Shown here piece by piece: positions 8,632 to 17,867 of a DNA stretch of 64,000 bases; position 1 is the first letter of the stretch; each line of letters starts with the position of its first letter. Under the pieces are notes generated by a model that had not been told where the DNA came from, did no database searches, and saw nothing but the letters and a program-made list of their open reading frames with translations. Origin of the DNA: Chryseobacterium panacisoli (GTDB lineage: Bacteria > Bacteroidota > Bacteroidia > Flavobacteriales > Weeksellaceae); the NCBI RefSeq assembly GCF_008274625.1, contig NZ_VTRU01000001.1, forward strand, positions 1,426,001-1,490,000. The letters run 5' to 3'. A program made the translations under genes and the position numbers.

Positions 8632-10305
8632 TTATTCAGGTTTAAAAGAATCTTTCAATGTTACTGTACGGTTAAATACCATAGTTTCATCCGTAGAATC
8701 CTGATCTTTTGTAAAGTATCCTATTCTTTGGAACTGAAGAGGTTCACCCACAGCGACATCTTTCAGGCTTGGCTCAGCAAAACCTTTCACGATAGCCATA
8801 GATTCAGGGTTGATGAAGTTCAGGAAGTCAACATCTTTCTCAGCATCAGGCTGTTCCACCGTAAACAAATGATTGTAAATTCTTACTTCTACAGGAATGG
8901 CATGTTTTGCAGATACCCAGTGTAGCGTTCCTTTTACTTTTCTTAAACTTTCTTCTGTTCCGCTTCCGGATTTACTCTTCTCATCGTAAGTAGCATAGAT
9001 GGTAGTGATTTCTCCATTTTCATCTTTCTCTACTCTTTCAGCTTTGATGATGTAAGCTGATTTCAAACGAACTTCTCCGCCTAATTTCAGTCTGAAGAAT
9101 TTATTGTTAGCTTCTTCTTTGAAGTCTTCACGCTCAATGTATAACTCTCTTGAGAAAGGAACTTCTCTTGTTCCAGCATTTTCCTGCTCGGGATTATTTT
9201 CAGTCTCTAACCATTCTTCTTTGTCTTCAGGGTAGTTTTCGATCACTAATTTTACCGGATCTACAACGGCCATCACACGTTTTGCAACCTTATTCAGGTC
9301 TTCACGTACACAGAAGTCTAATAATTGAATTTCGATAAGGTTTTCTCTTTTCGCAACCCCTACTTTATCAATAAAGTTTCTGATGGAAGTTGGAGTAAAT
9401 CCTTTTCTTCTCATTCCTGAAATGGTAGGCATTCTAGGATCATCCCATCCGGTTACCACTCCTTCCGCTACCAATCTCTGCAGCTTTCTTTTAGAAGTAA
9501 TCATATAGGAAACGTTCATCCTTGCAAATTCTCTCTGCTTATTTTTTACCCTTCCTTCTTCGTAAACCTGATCCAGGTACCAGTTGTACAATGGTCTGTG
9601 ATTTTCAAACTCTAAAGAACAAAGTGAATGTGAAATTTGTTCAATATAATCAGATTCACCATGAGCCCAGTCATACATTGGATAAATTTTCCAGGCTGTA
9701 CCTGTTCTGTGGTGAGGCTTATTCAAAATTCTGTACATCACAGGGTCACGCATATTCATGTTTGGTGAAACCATGTCGATTTTTGCACGAAGAGACATTG
9801 AACCACTTTCAAATTCTCCGTTTTTCATCCTTTCAAATAAATCTAACGATTCTTCAACAGGACGGTTTCTGTACGGAGATTCAATTCCCGGTTCTGAAGG
9901 ATTTTTTCTTTGCTCAGTAATCACTTCAGATGCCTGCTCATCTACGTAAGCTTTTCCTTCTTTGATTAACTGAACTGCCCAATCGTAAAGCTGCTGGAAG
10001 TAATCGGATGCGTACAAAACTTTATCCCATTTGAAACCTAGCCATTCAACATCTTTCATAATAGAATCTACGAATTCCTGCTCTTCTTTTTCAGGGTTCG
10101 TATCGTCGAAACGAAGGTTTACGGGAGCATTGTATTTTTCACCCAGGCCGAAGTTGATGCAGATTGCTTTTGTGTGCCCTACATGCAGATAACCATTCGG
10201 TTCAGGTGGAAAACGGAAACGGATCTGATCTCTTTTCAGACCGTTTGCCATATCATCTTCAATAATTTGCTCAATAAAATTGAGTGATTTTTTTTCTTCT
10301 TCCAT
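8632..10305 (-). CDS. glnS: Glutamine--tRNA ligase
   Basis: The 557-residue class Ic aminoacyl-tRNA synthetase charges tRNA-Gln with glutamine. The ATP-binding HIGH-type motif is seen in PPEPNGYLHVGHTKAIC near residue 35, and the KMSKS-equivalent loop is YMITSKRKLQRLV, close to the VMSKRKL of E. coli GlnS. Downstream are the anticodon-binding beta-barrel domains (GTLHWVSAKHAIPVEVRIYN). Full length is normal (about 555 aa). The presence of GlnRS instead of the GatCAB amidotransferase route is usual for Flavobacteriia. The gene is monocistronic: convergent with ohyA, divergent from the hydrolase at 10460. Confidence 0.97.
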   Translation of the reverse strand: MEEEKKSLNFIEQIIEDDMANGLKRDQIRFRFPPEPNGYLHVGHTKAICINFGLGEKYNAPVNLRFDDTNPEKEEQEFVDSIMKDVEWLGFKWDKVLYASDYFQQLYDWAVQLIKEGKAYVDEQASEVITEQRKNPSEPGIESPYRNRPVEESLDLFERMKNGEFESGSMSLRAKIDMVSPNMNMRDPVMYRILNKPHHRTGTAWKIYPMYDWAHGESDYIEQISHSLCSLEFENHRPLYNWYLDQVYEEGRVKNKQREFARMNVSYMITSKRKLQRLVAEGVVTGWDDPRMPTISGMRRKGFTPTSIRNFIDKVGVAKRENLIEIQLLDFCVREDLNKVAKRVMAVVDPVKLVIENYPEDKEEWLETENNPEQENAGTREVPFSRELYIEREDFKEEANNKFFRLKLGGEVRLKSAYIIKAERVEKDENGEITTIYATYDEKSKSGSGTEESLRKVKGTLHWVSAKHAIPVEVRIYNHLFTVEQPDAEKDVDFLNFINPESMAIVKGFAEPSLKDVAVGEPLQFQRIGYFTKDQDSTDETMVFNRTVTLKDSFKPE

Positions 10306-10341
10306 TAAAGTAGCTTTTATTTTTTAGCTAAAAAAGTTTTA

Positions 10342-10349
10342 CAAAGTTA
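10342..10349 (-). promoter_or_regulatory. -7 element of glnS
   Basis: Read on the minus strand this is TAACTTTG, an exact TAnnTTTG, 36 bases before the glnS ATG. No convincing -33 TTTG is present. Confidence 0.5.
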
Positions 10350-10407
10350 CGGAAAAATAAGCTTTTGTAAAAGTGATAATTTAAAAGCCTTATTGATTGT
10401 AATTCAA

Positions 10408-10415
10408 TATTTTTG
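10408..10415 (+). promoter_or_regulatory. -7 element of the DUF900 hydrolase gene
   Basis: TATTTTTG fits TAnnTTTG and ends 44 bases before the ATG at 10460. A second weaker candidate (TAACTTCG) lies just downstream. Confidence 0.4.
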
Positions 10416-10459
10416 ACTAACTTCGGGATAACTAAAACCATTTTAACCAATTAACCATC

Positions 10460-11590
10460 ATGGCTGTTTATATCTTAAGCAACCGGAAAATTATCCGGCA
10501 TAAAGGCGAAAGAGTGGACTCTTTTTCCAATGATGAATACTCAATTCCCAATTTCAGGATCGCTAAATGTGATTTTGACAACTACAAAGAACCCACTGCT
10601 CAAGCCAAAAAGAAAAAAGACTACACCAACAGGAATATCTTAGACTACAAGTTCTTTTCTGAGCCCGAAAAACAGGGTTATGAAGAAGTTTTGGATGTTC
10701 TGCTCAATGAAAAAGGGATTAAAAAATCCGCTCTTACAGCCAATAATCTTGGCGGAACTCAAAGAATGTTCTATGAACTGTACAAAAATATGTCTTCCAC
10801 TAAAGACCGAAGTGATGTACTGATATTCATCCATGGTTATCTGTATGATTTTGATGATGAATTAAAGGCTATTCTTGATCTTAAGAAAATATTCGTTGAT
10901 AATCCGGCATCTCCAGTAGAACATATTTTATTTGTAAGCTGGCCTGCCTCAGGAAGCATTATTCCGTTAAGTTATTTTGATGATAAGGCATCCAGTATCA
11001 ATTCCGGAACATCTCTGATGAGATTATTTTATTTCTACACCCAATTTTTAAAAGATATCTTTTCCAACCGGGATCTTGCGCCCTGCAATCAAAGAATTCA
11101 TATTATGGCTCATTCTTTGGGAAACAGAGTCCTTCAGAGCATGTTGTACAGCCTTAAAAGGGAGAATATACTTCGTGTTATCGATCAGGTTTTACTGTTG
11201 AATGCAGATGTCAGCTACAAAGTATTTGAAGATTCCGAAGACTCCTATAATAAGCTGCCATTACTGGCGAACCGGATTTCTATTTACCTGAACAGACAGG
11301 ATACAGTTTTGGGAATTTCTCAGTTTACAAAAAATATTCTGACACCACGACTTGGTAAAAACGGACCTAGTGATCTTAGCCATTACAAAGATATTGTTTC
11401 TATTATCGACTGTACATTTGTAAAAGATGATCTTCTGAACAGCTTTAAATATGAAGTGGGAAACCACTGGGGATACCTCTCCAGTTCCCAGGTACAGTCA
11501 GATATCTTTCAGAATTTAATCGGAATTGACAGGAATCTTATCACCAACCGAACTAAGGATAACGAAAACATTTTCACAATTATTTCTTAA
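10460..11590 (+). CDS. Alpha/beta hydrolase, DUF900-like
   Basis: The 376-residue protein has an alpha/beta-hydrolase core: an oxyanion-hole strand VLIFIHGYLYDFDDE (HG at 125-126) and the nucleophile elbow HIMAHSLGNRVLQ with Ser219. DUF900 proteins share HGY near the start of the core and AHSLGNR; they are esterase- or lipase-like enzymes of unknown substrate. No signal peptide is visible, so it is probably cytoplasmic. The first about 115 residues are polar and unlike the core. The C-terminal part contains a likely catalytic His in NHWGYLSSSQ. It has its own promoter and no operon partner; AT-rich DNA follows. Confidence 0.75.
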   Translation: MAVYILSNRKIIRHKGERVDSFSNDEYSIPNFRIAKCDFDNYKEPTAQAKKKKDYTNRNILDYKFFSEPEKQGYEEVLDVLLNEKGIKKSALTANNLGGTQRMFYELYKNMSSTKDRSDVLIFIHGYLYDFDDELKAILDLKKIFVDNPASPVEHILFVSWPASGSIIPLSYFDDKASSINSGTSLMRLFYFYTQFLKDIFSNRDLAPCNQRIHIMAHSLGNRVLQSMLYSLKRENILRVIDQVLLLNADVSYKVFEDSEDSYNKLPLLANRISIYLNRQDTVLGISQFTKNILTPRLGKNGPSDLSHYKDIVSIIDCTFVKDDLLNSFKYEVGNHWGYLSSSQVQSDIFQNLIGIDRNLITNRTKDNENIFTIIS

Positions 11591-12019
11591 CAAATAGTTT
11601 AAATAATTCTAAAAAAATGAACGCTACGTTAAAATTAGACCAAGTTTATAGTATGGCATAAATATTGCTAATTCATACCTTAGGGAATTATAATTTTTTT
11701 ATTATGGAAAATATTAAAAAACAGTTTTCTTATATATTAAATTATATTAAGAAGGCCATCTTCGTAAAAGATGTCATTTAACTGAATAACAACCTCTAAA
11801 TCAACAAAATATTCGATCCAAAAATTACTCATCCTTGTAAAACAGACCGAAAAAACAATAATTATTCCTCATATTCCGATGCAGGAATGTATTTTCATGT
11901 TTAAAATTTATTGAAATATTTCTTTGATATTGTTAAATATTGCTAAATAATTCCCCACTTGTTGTATAATTGAAAAAAGTTTTCGACATTTACTTATCAA
12001 TCAAACAAAAATTAATATC
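11591..12019. other. AT-rich intergenic stretch, no confident gene
   Basis: These 429 bases separate the hydrolase from the GG-leader peptide gene. An ATG at 11704 opens a 25-codon frame (MENIKKQFSYILNYIKKAIF...) ending at 11781, preceded by AT-rich sequence; it could be a small peptide but has nothing to support it. The remainder probably holds the peptide gene's promoter (a TTG-containing segment near 11958-11985), but no exact TAnnTTTG was found. Confidence 0.4.
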
Positions 12020-12187
12020 ATGAAAAATCTAAAAAAAATCAAAAGAGGAGAATTAAAAACGATCAAAGGAGGAAGACCACCACTTGGATGCAACAGCTGG
12101 AATCCGGTTGCGATGTGCTGCAGATCATGGGCTCCTGATTACTGTGGCCAAACTACATGTCCGGATTCACCACCGCCATTATGCTAA
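12020..12187 (+). CDS. Small double-glycine-leader peptide, bacteriocin-like, Cys-rich core
   Basis: The 55-codon gene begins MKNLKKIKRGELKTIKGG, a leader with the ELKxIxGG pattern that Bacteroidota use for peptides cleaved after Gly-Gly by peptidase-containing ABC exporters; Chryseobacterium genomes contain many such 'bacteriocin-like' genes. The 37-residue core starts RPPLGCNSWNPVAMCC, has six cysteines (24, 33, 34, 42, 47, 55) and ends in a proline-rich PDSPPPLC. No export, protease or modification gene is adjacent; the downstream menC is on the other strand and 9 bp away. Even Cys number suggests disulfides or thioether/other modification. Mature activity (antimicrobial, signal) is not known. 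Confidence 0.7.
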   Translation: MKNLKKIKRGELKTIKGGRPPLGCNSWNPVAMCCRSWAPDYCGQTTCPDSPPPLC

Positions 12188-12196
12188 TTACCTTTT

Positions 12197-13207
12197 CTAA
12201 GTTATACTTTTGAACCATAACAGCTCATTTCTGAGTTCTAAATCGGATTCAAAATTATTTACGAATAAAGCTCCAGTGCCTAAACCTTGAGGCATTGGAT
12301 TTTTTTTGGTAAATGTATACTGAGCAATGGCATTCAAGCCGATATTGCTTTCCAAAGCTGAAGTAATCCACCAGCCAATATTTTGATCTTCTGCAAAAGA
12401 AATCCATTCATCCGAACCGGAAAAACCTCCTACCAATGCAGGTTTCAGAATAATATATTGTGGCTGTATTTTTTCTAAAAGTTTTTTCTTTTCTTCAGGA
12501 TCAGTAATTCCAATCAGTTCTTCATCTAATGCAATCGGAGTAGGTGTTTTAGCACATAACCCGGCCATATCATCCCAATTTCCGGCTTTGATAGGCTGTT
12601 CAATAGAGTGAATGTGAAGATCTGCGAGTTGCTGCAAAACAGTCACTGCTTCTTCTTTACTGAATCCTCCGTTTGCATCCACACGAAGTTCCAGCTGATC
12701 TTTGGAAAATTTTTCTCTTAGCTTCTGAAGAATAATATGTTCAGATTTCCAGTCGACCCCAATTTTTAATTTAATACAATGAAATCCCTTCTCAAGTTTA
12801 TCCTGAATCTGCTCTTCCATATACCCTACTTCTCCCATCCATATCAGACCGTTGATGGTAATGGCAGATTTTCCTTCGGTAAACTCACTTGGAAAATACA
12901 GGCTGTCTCCATATTTCAGATTCTGAACGGCCTGCTCATATCCAAACCAAATGGAAGGAAACTCTTTCAGTTCTTCTTTTAAAAATGCTCTGTCCTGATT
13001 GATATTTTCACAAAGCCATTTCAGTTTTTCTTCATAATCGGGCCTGTCATCAAAACTCAGACCTCTGAAAACAGCACATTCACCAACTCCTTTTCTTCCG
13101 TCTTCTGAAATAGTAAGTATAAAGGTTTCCTTATCAAGCAAAACGCCGCGAGATGTTCCACTCGGGCGCTTGAATTGCAATATATATTTTAAGTAAGCTG
13201 CTTCCAT
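12197..13207 (-). CDS. menC: o-Succinylbenzoate synthase (enolase superfamily)
   Basis: The enzyme dehydrates SHCHC to o-succinylbenzoate in menaquinone biosynthesis, the respiratory quinone of Flavobacteriia. The 336-residue sequence has the superfamily residues in order: KLK (Lys146/Lys148) in CIKLKIGVDW, metal ligands Asp177 (LRVDANGG), Glu203 (SIEQP) and Asp228 (ALDEE), and Lys255 (IILKPALVGG). The N-terminal GVGECAVFRGLSFDDRP is typical of Bacteroidota MenC. A dipeptide epimerase is the main alternative because the fold is shared, but LKPALVGG and the N-terminus favour MenC. It directly follows fbp with no spacer (fbp stop at 13208), so they are probably co-transcribed. Confidence 0.85.
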   Translation of the reverse strand: MEAAYLKYILQFKRPSGTSRGVLLDKETFILTISEDGRKGVGECAVFRGLSFDDRPDYEEKLKWLCENINQDRAFLKEELKEFPSIWFGYEQAVQNLKYGDSLYFPSEFTEGKSAITINGLIWMGEVGYMEEQIQDKLEKGFHCIKLKIGVDWKSEHIILQKLREKFSKDQLELRVDANGGFSKEEAVTVLQQLADLHIHSIEQPIKAGNWDDMAGLCAKTPTPIALDEELIGITDPEEKKKLLEKIQPQYIILKPALVGGFSGSDEWISFAEDQNIGWWITSALESNIGLNAIAQYTFTKKNPMPQGLGTGALFVNNFESDLELRNELLWFKSIT

Positions 13208-14224
13208 TTATTTTACGCTGTCAATACGCATAAATTCTTCAGCTTTTTCTACCATTTCTATACTTCCACAGAAGAAAGGAATTCTCTGGTGGAGTTCCGT
13301 AGGCTCTATTTCAAGAATTCTTCTGAATCCGTCTGTTGCTTTTGCTCCTGCCTGTTCTGCAAGGAATGCCATAGGATTACATTCGTATAAAAGTCTTAAT
13401 TTACCATTCGGAGCTTGTGAATAAGAAGGATAGATATAAATTCCTCCTTTCAGCATATTTCTGTGGAAATCTGCTACCAGAGACCCGATATATCTTGACG
13501 TATAAGGACGGTCTCCTTCTTCCATCTGGCAGTATTTAAGGTAATTTTTTACTCCCTGAGGGAATTTAATATAATTTCCTTCGTTGATAGAATAGATTTT
13601 ACCTGTTTTTGGGAAAGTCATGTTAGGATGAGAAAGATAATACGTTCCTAATGAAGGATCCAATGTAAATCCGTTTACTCCATTTCCTGTTGTATAAACG
13701 ATCATTGTAGAAGAACCATAAATAACATATCCTGCTGCAATCTGATTGATTCCTTTCTGTAAAAAGTCTTCCAGCTGTACAGGAGTTCCAGGTTCCGTAA
13801 CTCTTCTGTAGATAGAGAAAATAGTTCCTACGGAAACATTTACATCAATATTGGAAGATCCGTCTAAAGGATCAATAAGTACCACATATTTACTTAAATG
13901 TCCGTTTTCACCACATTTAATATCAATAAAATCATCATTTTCCTCAGACGCAATACCACAAACAACCTCTCTTTGAGACAAAGCCGTAATAAAAATCTCA
14001 TTAGCAATCACATCCAGTTTCTGCTGTTCTTCACCCTGAATATTCTGGTTTCCGGCAGCCCCTGTAATATCTACAATTCCGGCTTTATTTACTTCTCTGT
14101 TTACCACTTTCGAAGCCAATCTTATTGCGCTCAGAAGACGAGAAAATTCACCTGTAGAATATTGAAAATCGTCCTGTTTATCTATAAGAAATTCTCCTAA
14201 AGTCTGTAATGGTTGATTTGACAT
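13208..14224 (-). CDS. fbp: Fructose-1,6-bisphosphatase, class I
   Basis: This gluconeogenic enzyme hydrolyses fructose 1,6-bisphosphate to fructose 6-phosphate. The 338-residue protein has the class I metal/phosphate signature [17 protein letters not shown] near residue 125 and the sugar-phosphate site [20 protein letters not shown] near residue 265, where class I enzymes read GGIFLYP...KLRLLYE. EENDDF near residue 94 supplies further metal ligands. Length is standard. It is the promoter-proximal gene of an fbp-menC pair with zero spacing. The 325-bp region upstream is shared with the divergent lysC gene. Confidence 0.96.
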   Translation of the reverse strand: MSNQPLQTLGEFLIDKQDDFQYSTGEFSRLLSAIRLASKVVNREVNKAGIVDITGAAGNQNIQGEEQQKLDVIANEIFITALSQREVVCGIASEENDDFIDIKCGENGHLSKYVVLIDPLDGSSNIDVNVSVGTIFSIYRRVTEPGTPVQLEDFLQKGINQIAAGYVIYGSSTMIVYTTGNGVNGFTLDPSLGTYYLSHPNMTFPKTGKIYSINEGNYIKFPQGVKNYLKYCQMEEGDRPYTSRYIGSLVADFHRNMLKGGIYIYPSYSQAPNGKLRLLYECNPMAFLAEQAGAKATDGFRRILEIEPTELHQRIPFFCGSIEMVEKAEEFMRIDSVK

Positions 14225-14548
14225 ATTTTTCTTTTTACGTTTTGCCCAAATTTCGGAAAATTTATCGCATTAAGAAAATTTAATTACAAAAGAGATTACT
14301 CACTGTATTTCAACACAATACAGACACAACGTAACATAATACTTAGGGGCTATTAAAAATTATCCCTCCGAATTTGTTGCATCAGACTCATGAAAAATTC
14401 AAATTATTTCATTAATTGTTGATTTTAAGGAAATCTTAATTCTATCTCCCCGCCAGGCTATTTCATATCTCGTTGTAAATTTATAATTTTGACGTCCGTA
14501 AAAAACTCATGTAATTTTTTATCTAACAATTTTATTTTTAACAATTTA
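14225..14548. other. Divergent promoter region of fbp and the aspartate kinase
   Basis: The 324-bp AT-rich region holds a clear -7 element for the rightward gene (14484-14491). For the leftward gene no exact TAnnTTTG was found. No small gene or repeat is apparent. Confidence 0.5.
14484..14491 (+). promoter_or_regulatory. -7 element of the aspartate kinase gene
   Basis: TAATTTTG is an exact TAnnTTTG; the start site would fall near 14498, some 50 bases before the ATG at 14549. This argues against the alternative in-frame start at 14489. Confidence 0.55.
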
Positions 14549-15787
14549 ATGAAAATTTTCAAGTTTGGTGGAGCATCTGTAAAAGATGCCGAAAGTGTGA
14601 AAAACGTGTCTATGGTTCTACAAAGCCAGGGATTTGCCAAATGTTTGCTGGTGATATCAGCAATGGGCAAGACGACAAACGAGTTGGAAAAAGTTGTAGA
14701 ACTTTATTTCAAAAAGGATAACTATCAAACTGAGATTGAAAAGATAAAACGAAAACACATTGAGATTGCGGAAGGTCTTTTTCCTGAAAATCATGCGGTT
14801 TTTGCAGAAATCAATCTCTTTTTTGATGATATTGATTCTTTTTTAAGAAGAAATAAGTCTCCCAATTACAACTTTGTTTACGATCAGGTGGTAAGCTGCG
14901 GAGAAATGATTTCTACGAAAATCTTAAGTGAATATCTGAATGAAATTCAATTTACCAATCAATGGCTGGATGCCAGAGATTATGTAAAAACAGATAATTC
15001 ATACAGAGAAGGTACGGTAGACTGGGTGAGAACTGAAGAATTTATTTCCAACCTGAATCCAGAGATCTGCTATGTAACCCAGGGATTCATTGGTTCTGAC
15101 GAAAACAATTTTACGGTGACGTTAGGAAGAGAGGGCTCAGACTACTCTGCTGCTATTTTTGCTTATTGCTTAAATGCTGAGGCAATGACGATCTGGAAAG
15201 ATGTACCGGGAGTAATGACCGGAGATCCAAGAAAGTTCAATAATGTTTCTCTTCTTTCCAATATCTCTTATGAGGAGGCTATTGAAATGGCTTATTACGG
15301 AGCAAGCGTTATTCACCCGAAAACATTACAGCCGTTACAGCAAAAAAGCATTCCTTTTTATGTAAAATCTTTCGTAGATCCTACCAAAGCAGGAACAAAG
15401 GTAGGGGCTTCCGACAAAAACCAACAGGAAGAATCTTATATTTTAAAAGAAAACCAGGATCTTCTGAAGATTTCTACAAGAGATTTCTCTTTTATTGCAG
15501 AAGACCATATGAGCTTAATTTTCGGATACTTATCTAAATATAAGATCAAGGTTTCCCTGATGCAGAATTCTGCTATCTCCCTGGCATTGTGTCTTGAAGA
15601 TAAATTTAACCATATAGATGAACTCAACGAGGAGCTTCAAAAAATTTTTAAAACCGAAGCAATTAAAAATGTATCTTTATTCACAGTAAGAAATGCGAAG
15701 ATGGATCACATTGATAAATTTTACCATGAAAAAAATGTATTATTGGAACAAATTTCCAAGAATACTCTTCAAATGGTAACACAATAA
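14549..15787 (+). CDS. Aspartate kinase (monofunctional)
   Basis: The enzyme phosphorylates aspartate, the first step to lysine/diaminopimelate, threonine and methionine. The 412-residue protein begins MKIFKFGGASVKDAESVKN, the invariant KFGG(A/T)S substrate loop of aspartokinases, and has the catalytic-domain segment FTVTLGREGSDYSAA (normally TLGRGGSD) near residue 195 and WKDVPGVMTGDPR near residue 220. The C-terminal about 120 residues form ACT-type regulatory domains. There is no homoserine dehydrogenase fusion. The start is the ATG at 14549 because it gives the family N-terminus and lies after the -7 element. It is followed 22 bp downstream by the acyltransferase gene. Confidence 0.93.
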   Translation: MKIFKFGGASVKDAESVKNVSMVLQSQGFAKCLLVISAMGKTTNELEKVVELYFKKDNYQTEIEKIKRKHIEIAEGLFPENHAVFAEINLFFDDIDSFLRRNKSPNYNFVYDQVVSCGEMISTKILSEYLNEIQFTNQWLDARDYVKTDNSYREGTVDWVRTEEFISNLNPEICYVTQGFIGSDENNFTVTLGREGSDYSAAIFAYCLNAEAMTIWKDVPGVMTGDPRKFNNVSLLSNISYEEAIEMAYYGASVIHPKTLQPLQQKSIPFYVKSFVDPTKAGTKVGASDKNQQEESYILKENQDLLKISTRDFSFIAEDHMSLIFGYLSKYKIKVSLMQNSAISLALCLEDKFNHIDELNEELQKIFKTEAIKNVSLFTVRNAKMDHIDKFYHEKNVLLEQISKNTLQMVTQ

Positions 15788-15809
15788 TATTAATTGCGAC
15801 TAAACACAC

Positions 15810-17651
15810 ATGAGTTTAATTTCGAAAAACGATCTGATCAAAGCTTCCGGCTTAAGTAAACTTGGGTTCCTCAAGAATCCGGTAGCATCTGCTGTGATGA
15901 GCATTGCTAAAATAAACGAAGTAAATAAATTATACGACAAACTAAAAGATAAGGAAGGTAAAGACTTTTTCGACTCATTTGTAAGAGAAAGAAACTTAAG
16001 CTATGTAGCTTTTGAAGAAGATCTGGCAAAGATTCCGAAAACGGGACCGTTTATTCTGGTTTCCAATCACCCGCTGGGTGCTATTGACGGGATTCTGATG
16101 TGCAAGGTCTTATCGGAGGTTCGTCCGGACTTCAAGGTGATGGGAAATTTCCTTTTGGAAAAAATCAAACCTATGGAGCCGTTTGTAATCGCAGTAAACC
16201 CTTTTGAAAACAGAAAAGAAGCTTACAGCAGCTCTTCAGGAATGCGTGAGACCCTCAAGCATATACAGAACGGAGGCTGTGTAGGTATTTTCCCGGCAGG
16301 AGAAGTTTCTAACAAGAACAATCCTTACGGAGAAATTTTAGATAAGGAATGGGAAAAAACGGCACTTAAGCTCATCAGAATGGCTAAAGTGCCGGTAGTT
16401 CCTATGTACTTCCACGCCAAGAACAGCCGTCTTTTTTATCAGGTGGCTAAGCTTCATCCGAATTTGCAGACTCTGATGCTTCCTGCTGAGATGATGAATG
16501 ACAGAGAAAAACCTATCAGAATCAGAATCGGGCGTCCTATTACTGTAAAAGCAATGGATGACATGGAAACGATTGAGGAGTTGGGTGAGTTTCTGAAACG
16601 TAAGGTTTATATGATGAAATCTTACTACGAAAAAAGAAAATCTCTTGCCCAAAGCATCAATCTTCAGAATTTATCAGTGAAGTTTCCTTTACTGAAGGAA
16701 GAAAACATTGTTCAGAATATCATTGATGAAACGCCTTTGGAAGACATCATTAAAGATGTTGATAAACTGAGAGGAACAGATAAGATGCTGTTTAGTAACG
16801 GAAATTACGAGATATACTTTACCACTTATGAAGAAATCCCTTCTATTATGAGGGAAATCGGACGTCAGAGAGAGCTTACTTTCCGTGCGGTAGGTGAAGG
16901 CAGTAATCTTCCGTTTGACCTTGATGAATATGATAAGCATTACCATCACCTGTTTCTTTGGGACAACGGGGAGAAAAAACTGGCTGGTGCTTACCGAATG
17001 GCATTAGGAAGAGAGGTCATGAAAAAATATGGCATCAAAGGCTTCTATACAAGCTCTTTATTTGAGTTTGAGCAGGACATTCACCCTTTCTTTAAAAAAG
17101 TGATCGAAATGGGCCGTGCATATATCTGCCAGGAGTATCAGCAGAAACCACTTCCACTCTTCCTTTTATGGAGAGGAATTGTACATGTATGCCTGAGAAA
17201 CCCGGATCATAAATTCCTTATGGGTGGTGTGAGTATTTCCAACAAGTTCTCGGAATTCTCAAAATCTCTTATGATTGAGTTTATGCGTTCCAATTATTTT
17301 GATTCTGCAGTAGCACAATATATCACTCCAAGGAACGAATATAAGGTAAAGCTTCGTGACAGAGATAAAAACATTTTCTTTGAGGAAATGGAATCTGATC
17401 TTAATAAACTGGACAAAATCATTGATGATCTTGAACCTGAATTGAGACTTCCTGTTCTGATTAAGAAATACATCAAGCAAAACGCCAAAGTAATCGCTTT
17501 CAACGTGGATCCTAACTTCAATGATGCGATAGACGGATTGATGTATATCAGAATCAGTGATCTTCCGGAAAACACGATCAAACCGGTATTGGAAGAGATG
17601 AGCGAACAGATCAGAAAGGAGCAGGAAAATAATCCGGCTGATAATCAGTAA
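15810..17651 (+). CDS. OlsF-like bifunctional acyltransferase for amino-acid lipids
   Basis: The 613-residue protein fuses two acyltransferases. The N-terminal half is PlsC/LPLAT-like, with VSNHPLGAIDG (His87, Asp93) and GGCVGIFPAGEVS. The C-terminal half, from about residue 320, is an OlsB-type GNAT N-acyltransferase (FYTSSLFEFEQ, then IEMGRAYICQEYQ). In OlsF of Serratia and Flavobacterium, the C-terminal domain N-acylates the amino acid with a 3-hydroxy fatty acid and the N-terminal domain O-acylates the product, giving ornithine lipid; in Bacteroides, separate GlsB and GlsA do this for glycine lipids. The product here (glycine, ornithine or related lipid) is inferred. Acts at the cytoplasmic face of the inner membrane. 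Probably co-transcribed with the aspartate kinase. Confidence 0.85.
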   Translation: MSLISKNDLIKASGLSKLGFLKNPVASAVMSIAKINEVNKLYDKLKDKEGKDFFDSFVRERNLSYVAFEEDLAKIPKTGPFILVSNHPLGAIDGILMCKVLSEVRPDFKVMGNFLLEKIKPMEPFVIAVNPFENRKEAYSSSSGMRETLKHIQNGGCVGIFPAGEVSNKNNPYGEILDKEWEKTALKLIRMAKVPVVPMYFHAKNSRLFYQVAKLHPNLQTLMLPAEMMNDREKPIRIRIGRPITVKAMDDMETIEELGEFLKRKVYMMKSYYEKRKSLAQSINLQNLSVKFPLLKEENIVQNIIDETPLEDIIKDVDKLRGTDKMLFSNGNYEIYFTTYEEIPSIMREIGRQRELTFRAVGEGSNLPFDLDEYDKHYHHLFLWDNGEKKLAGAYRMALGREVMKKYGIKGFYTSSLFEFEQDIHPFFKKVIEMGRAYICQEYQQKPLPLFLLWRGIVHVCLRNPDHKFLMGGVSISNKFSEFSKSLMIEFMRSNYFDSAVAQYITPRNEYKVKLRDRDKNIFFEEMESDLNKLDKIIDDLEPELRLPVLIKKYIKQNAKVIAFNVDPNFNDAIDGLMYIRISDLPENTIKPVLEEMSEQIRKEQENNPADNQ

Positions 17652-17686
17652 GTTTTTAAGTTTATTCAAAAAAAGTACGATAAACA

Positions 17687-17718
17687 CTTGCTTTGTATAC
17701 TAAAACTTACTACTTTTG
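17687..17718 (+). promoter_or_regulatory. Promoter of first tRNA-Phe
   Basis: A TTG at 17688-17690 and TACTTTTG at 17711-17718 are separated by 20 bases, matching the flavobacterial TTG-N(17-23)-TAnnTTTG promoter. The same arrangement with the same spacing precedes the second tRNA-Phe. Confidence 0.8.
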
Positions 17719-17759
17719 CATCACTTTAAAACAACGAAGTAATAAACAAAAGCATAAAT

Positions 17760-17832
17760 GGTTTCTTAGCTCAGTTGGTAGAGCAATGGATTGAAAATCC
17801 ATGTGTCCCTGGTTCGATTCCTGGAGAAACCA
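17760..17832 (+). tRNA. tRNA-Phe (anticodon GAA), first copy
   Basis: A 73-nt cloverleaf: acceptor GGTTTCT/AGAAACC, D-arm GCTC/GAGC with AGTTGGTA loop, anticodon stem ATGGA/TCCAT with loop TTGAAAA (GAA), variable GTGTC, T-arm CCTGG/CCTGG with TTCGATT, discriminator A. CCA is not encoded, as is common in this phylum. An identical copy is at 30779. Confidence 0.98.
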
Positions 17833-17836
17833 CTTG

Positions 17837-17867
17837 AAAACCTCTAATTCAGTTTAGAGGTTTTTTT
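17837..17867 (+). terminator. Terminator of first tRNA-Phe
   Basis: Stem AACCTCTAA/TTAGAGGTT with a short loop and a run of seven T. Near-identical hairpins follow the second tRNA-Phe and the adenylation-reductase gene. Confidence 0.9.

Noticed and set aside
11704..11781. 25-codon frame MENIKKQFSYILNYIKKAIF... in the gap before the GG-leader peptide gene
   Set aside because: Too short, AT-driven, no clear ribosome site or relatives recognised; kept only as a note in the intergenic entry.
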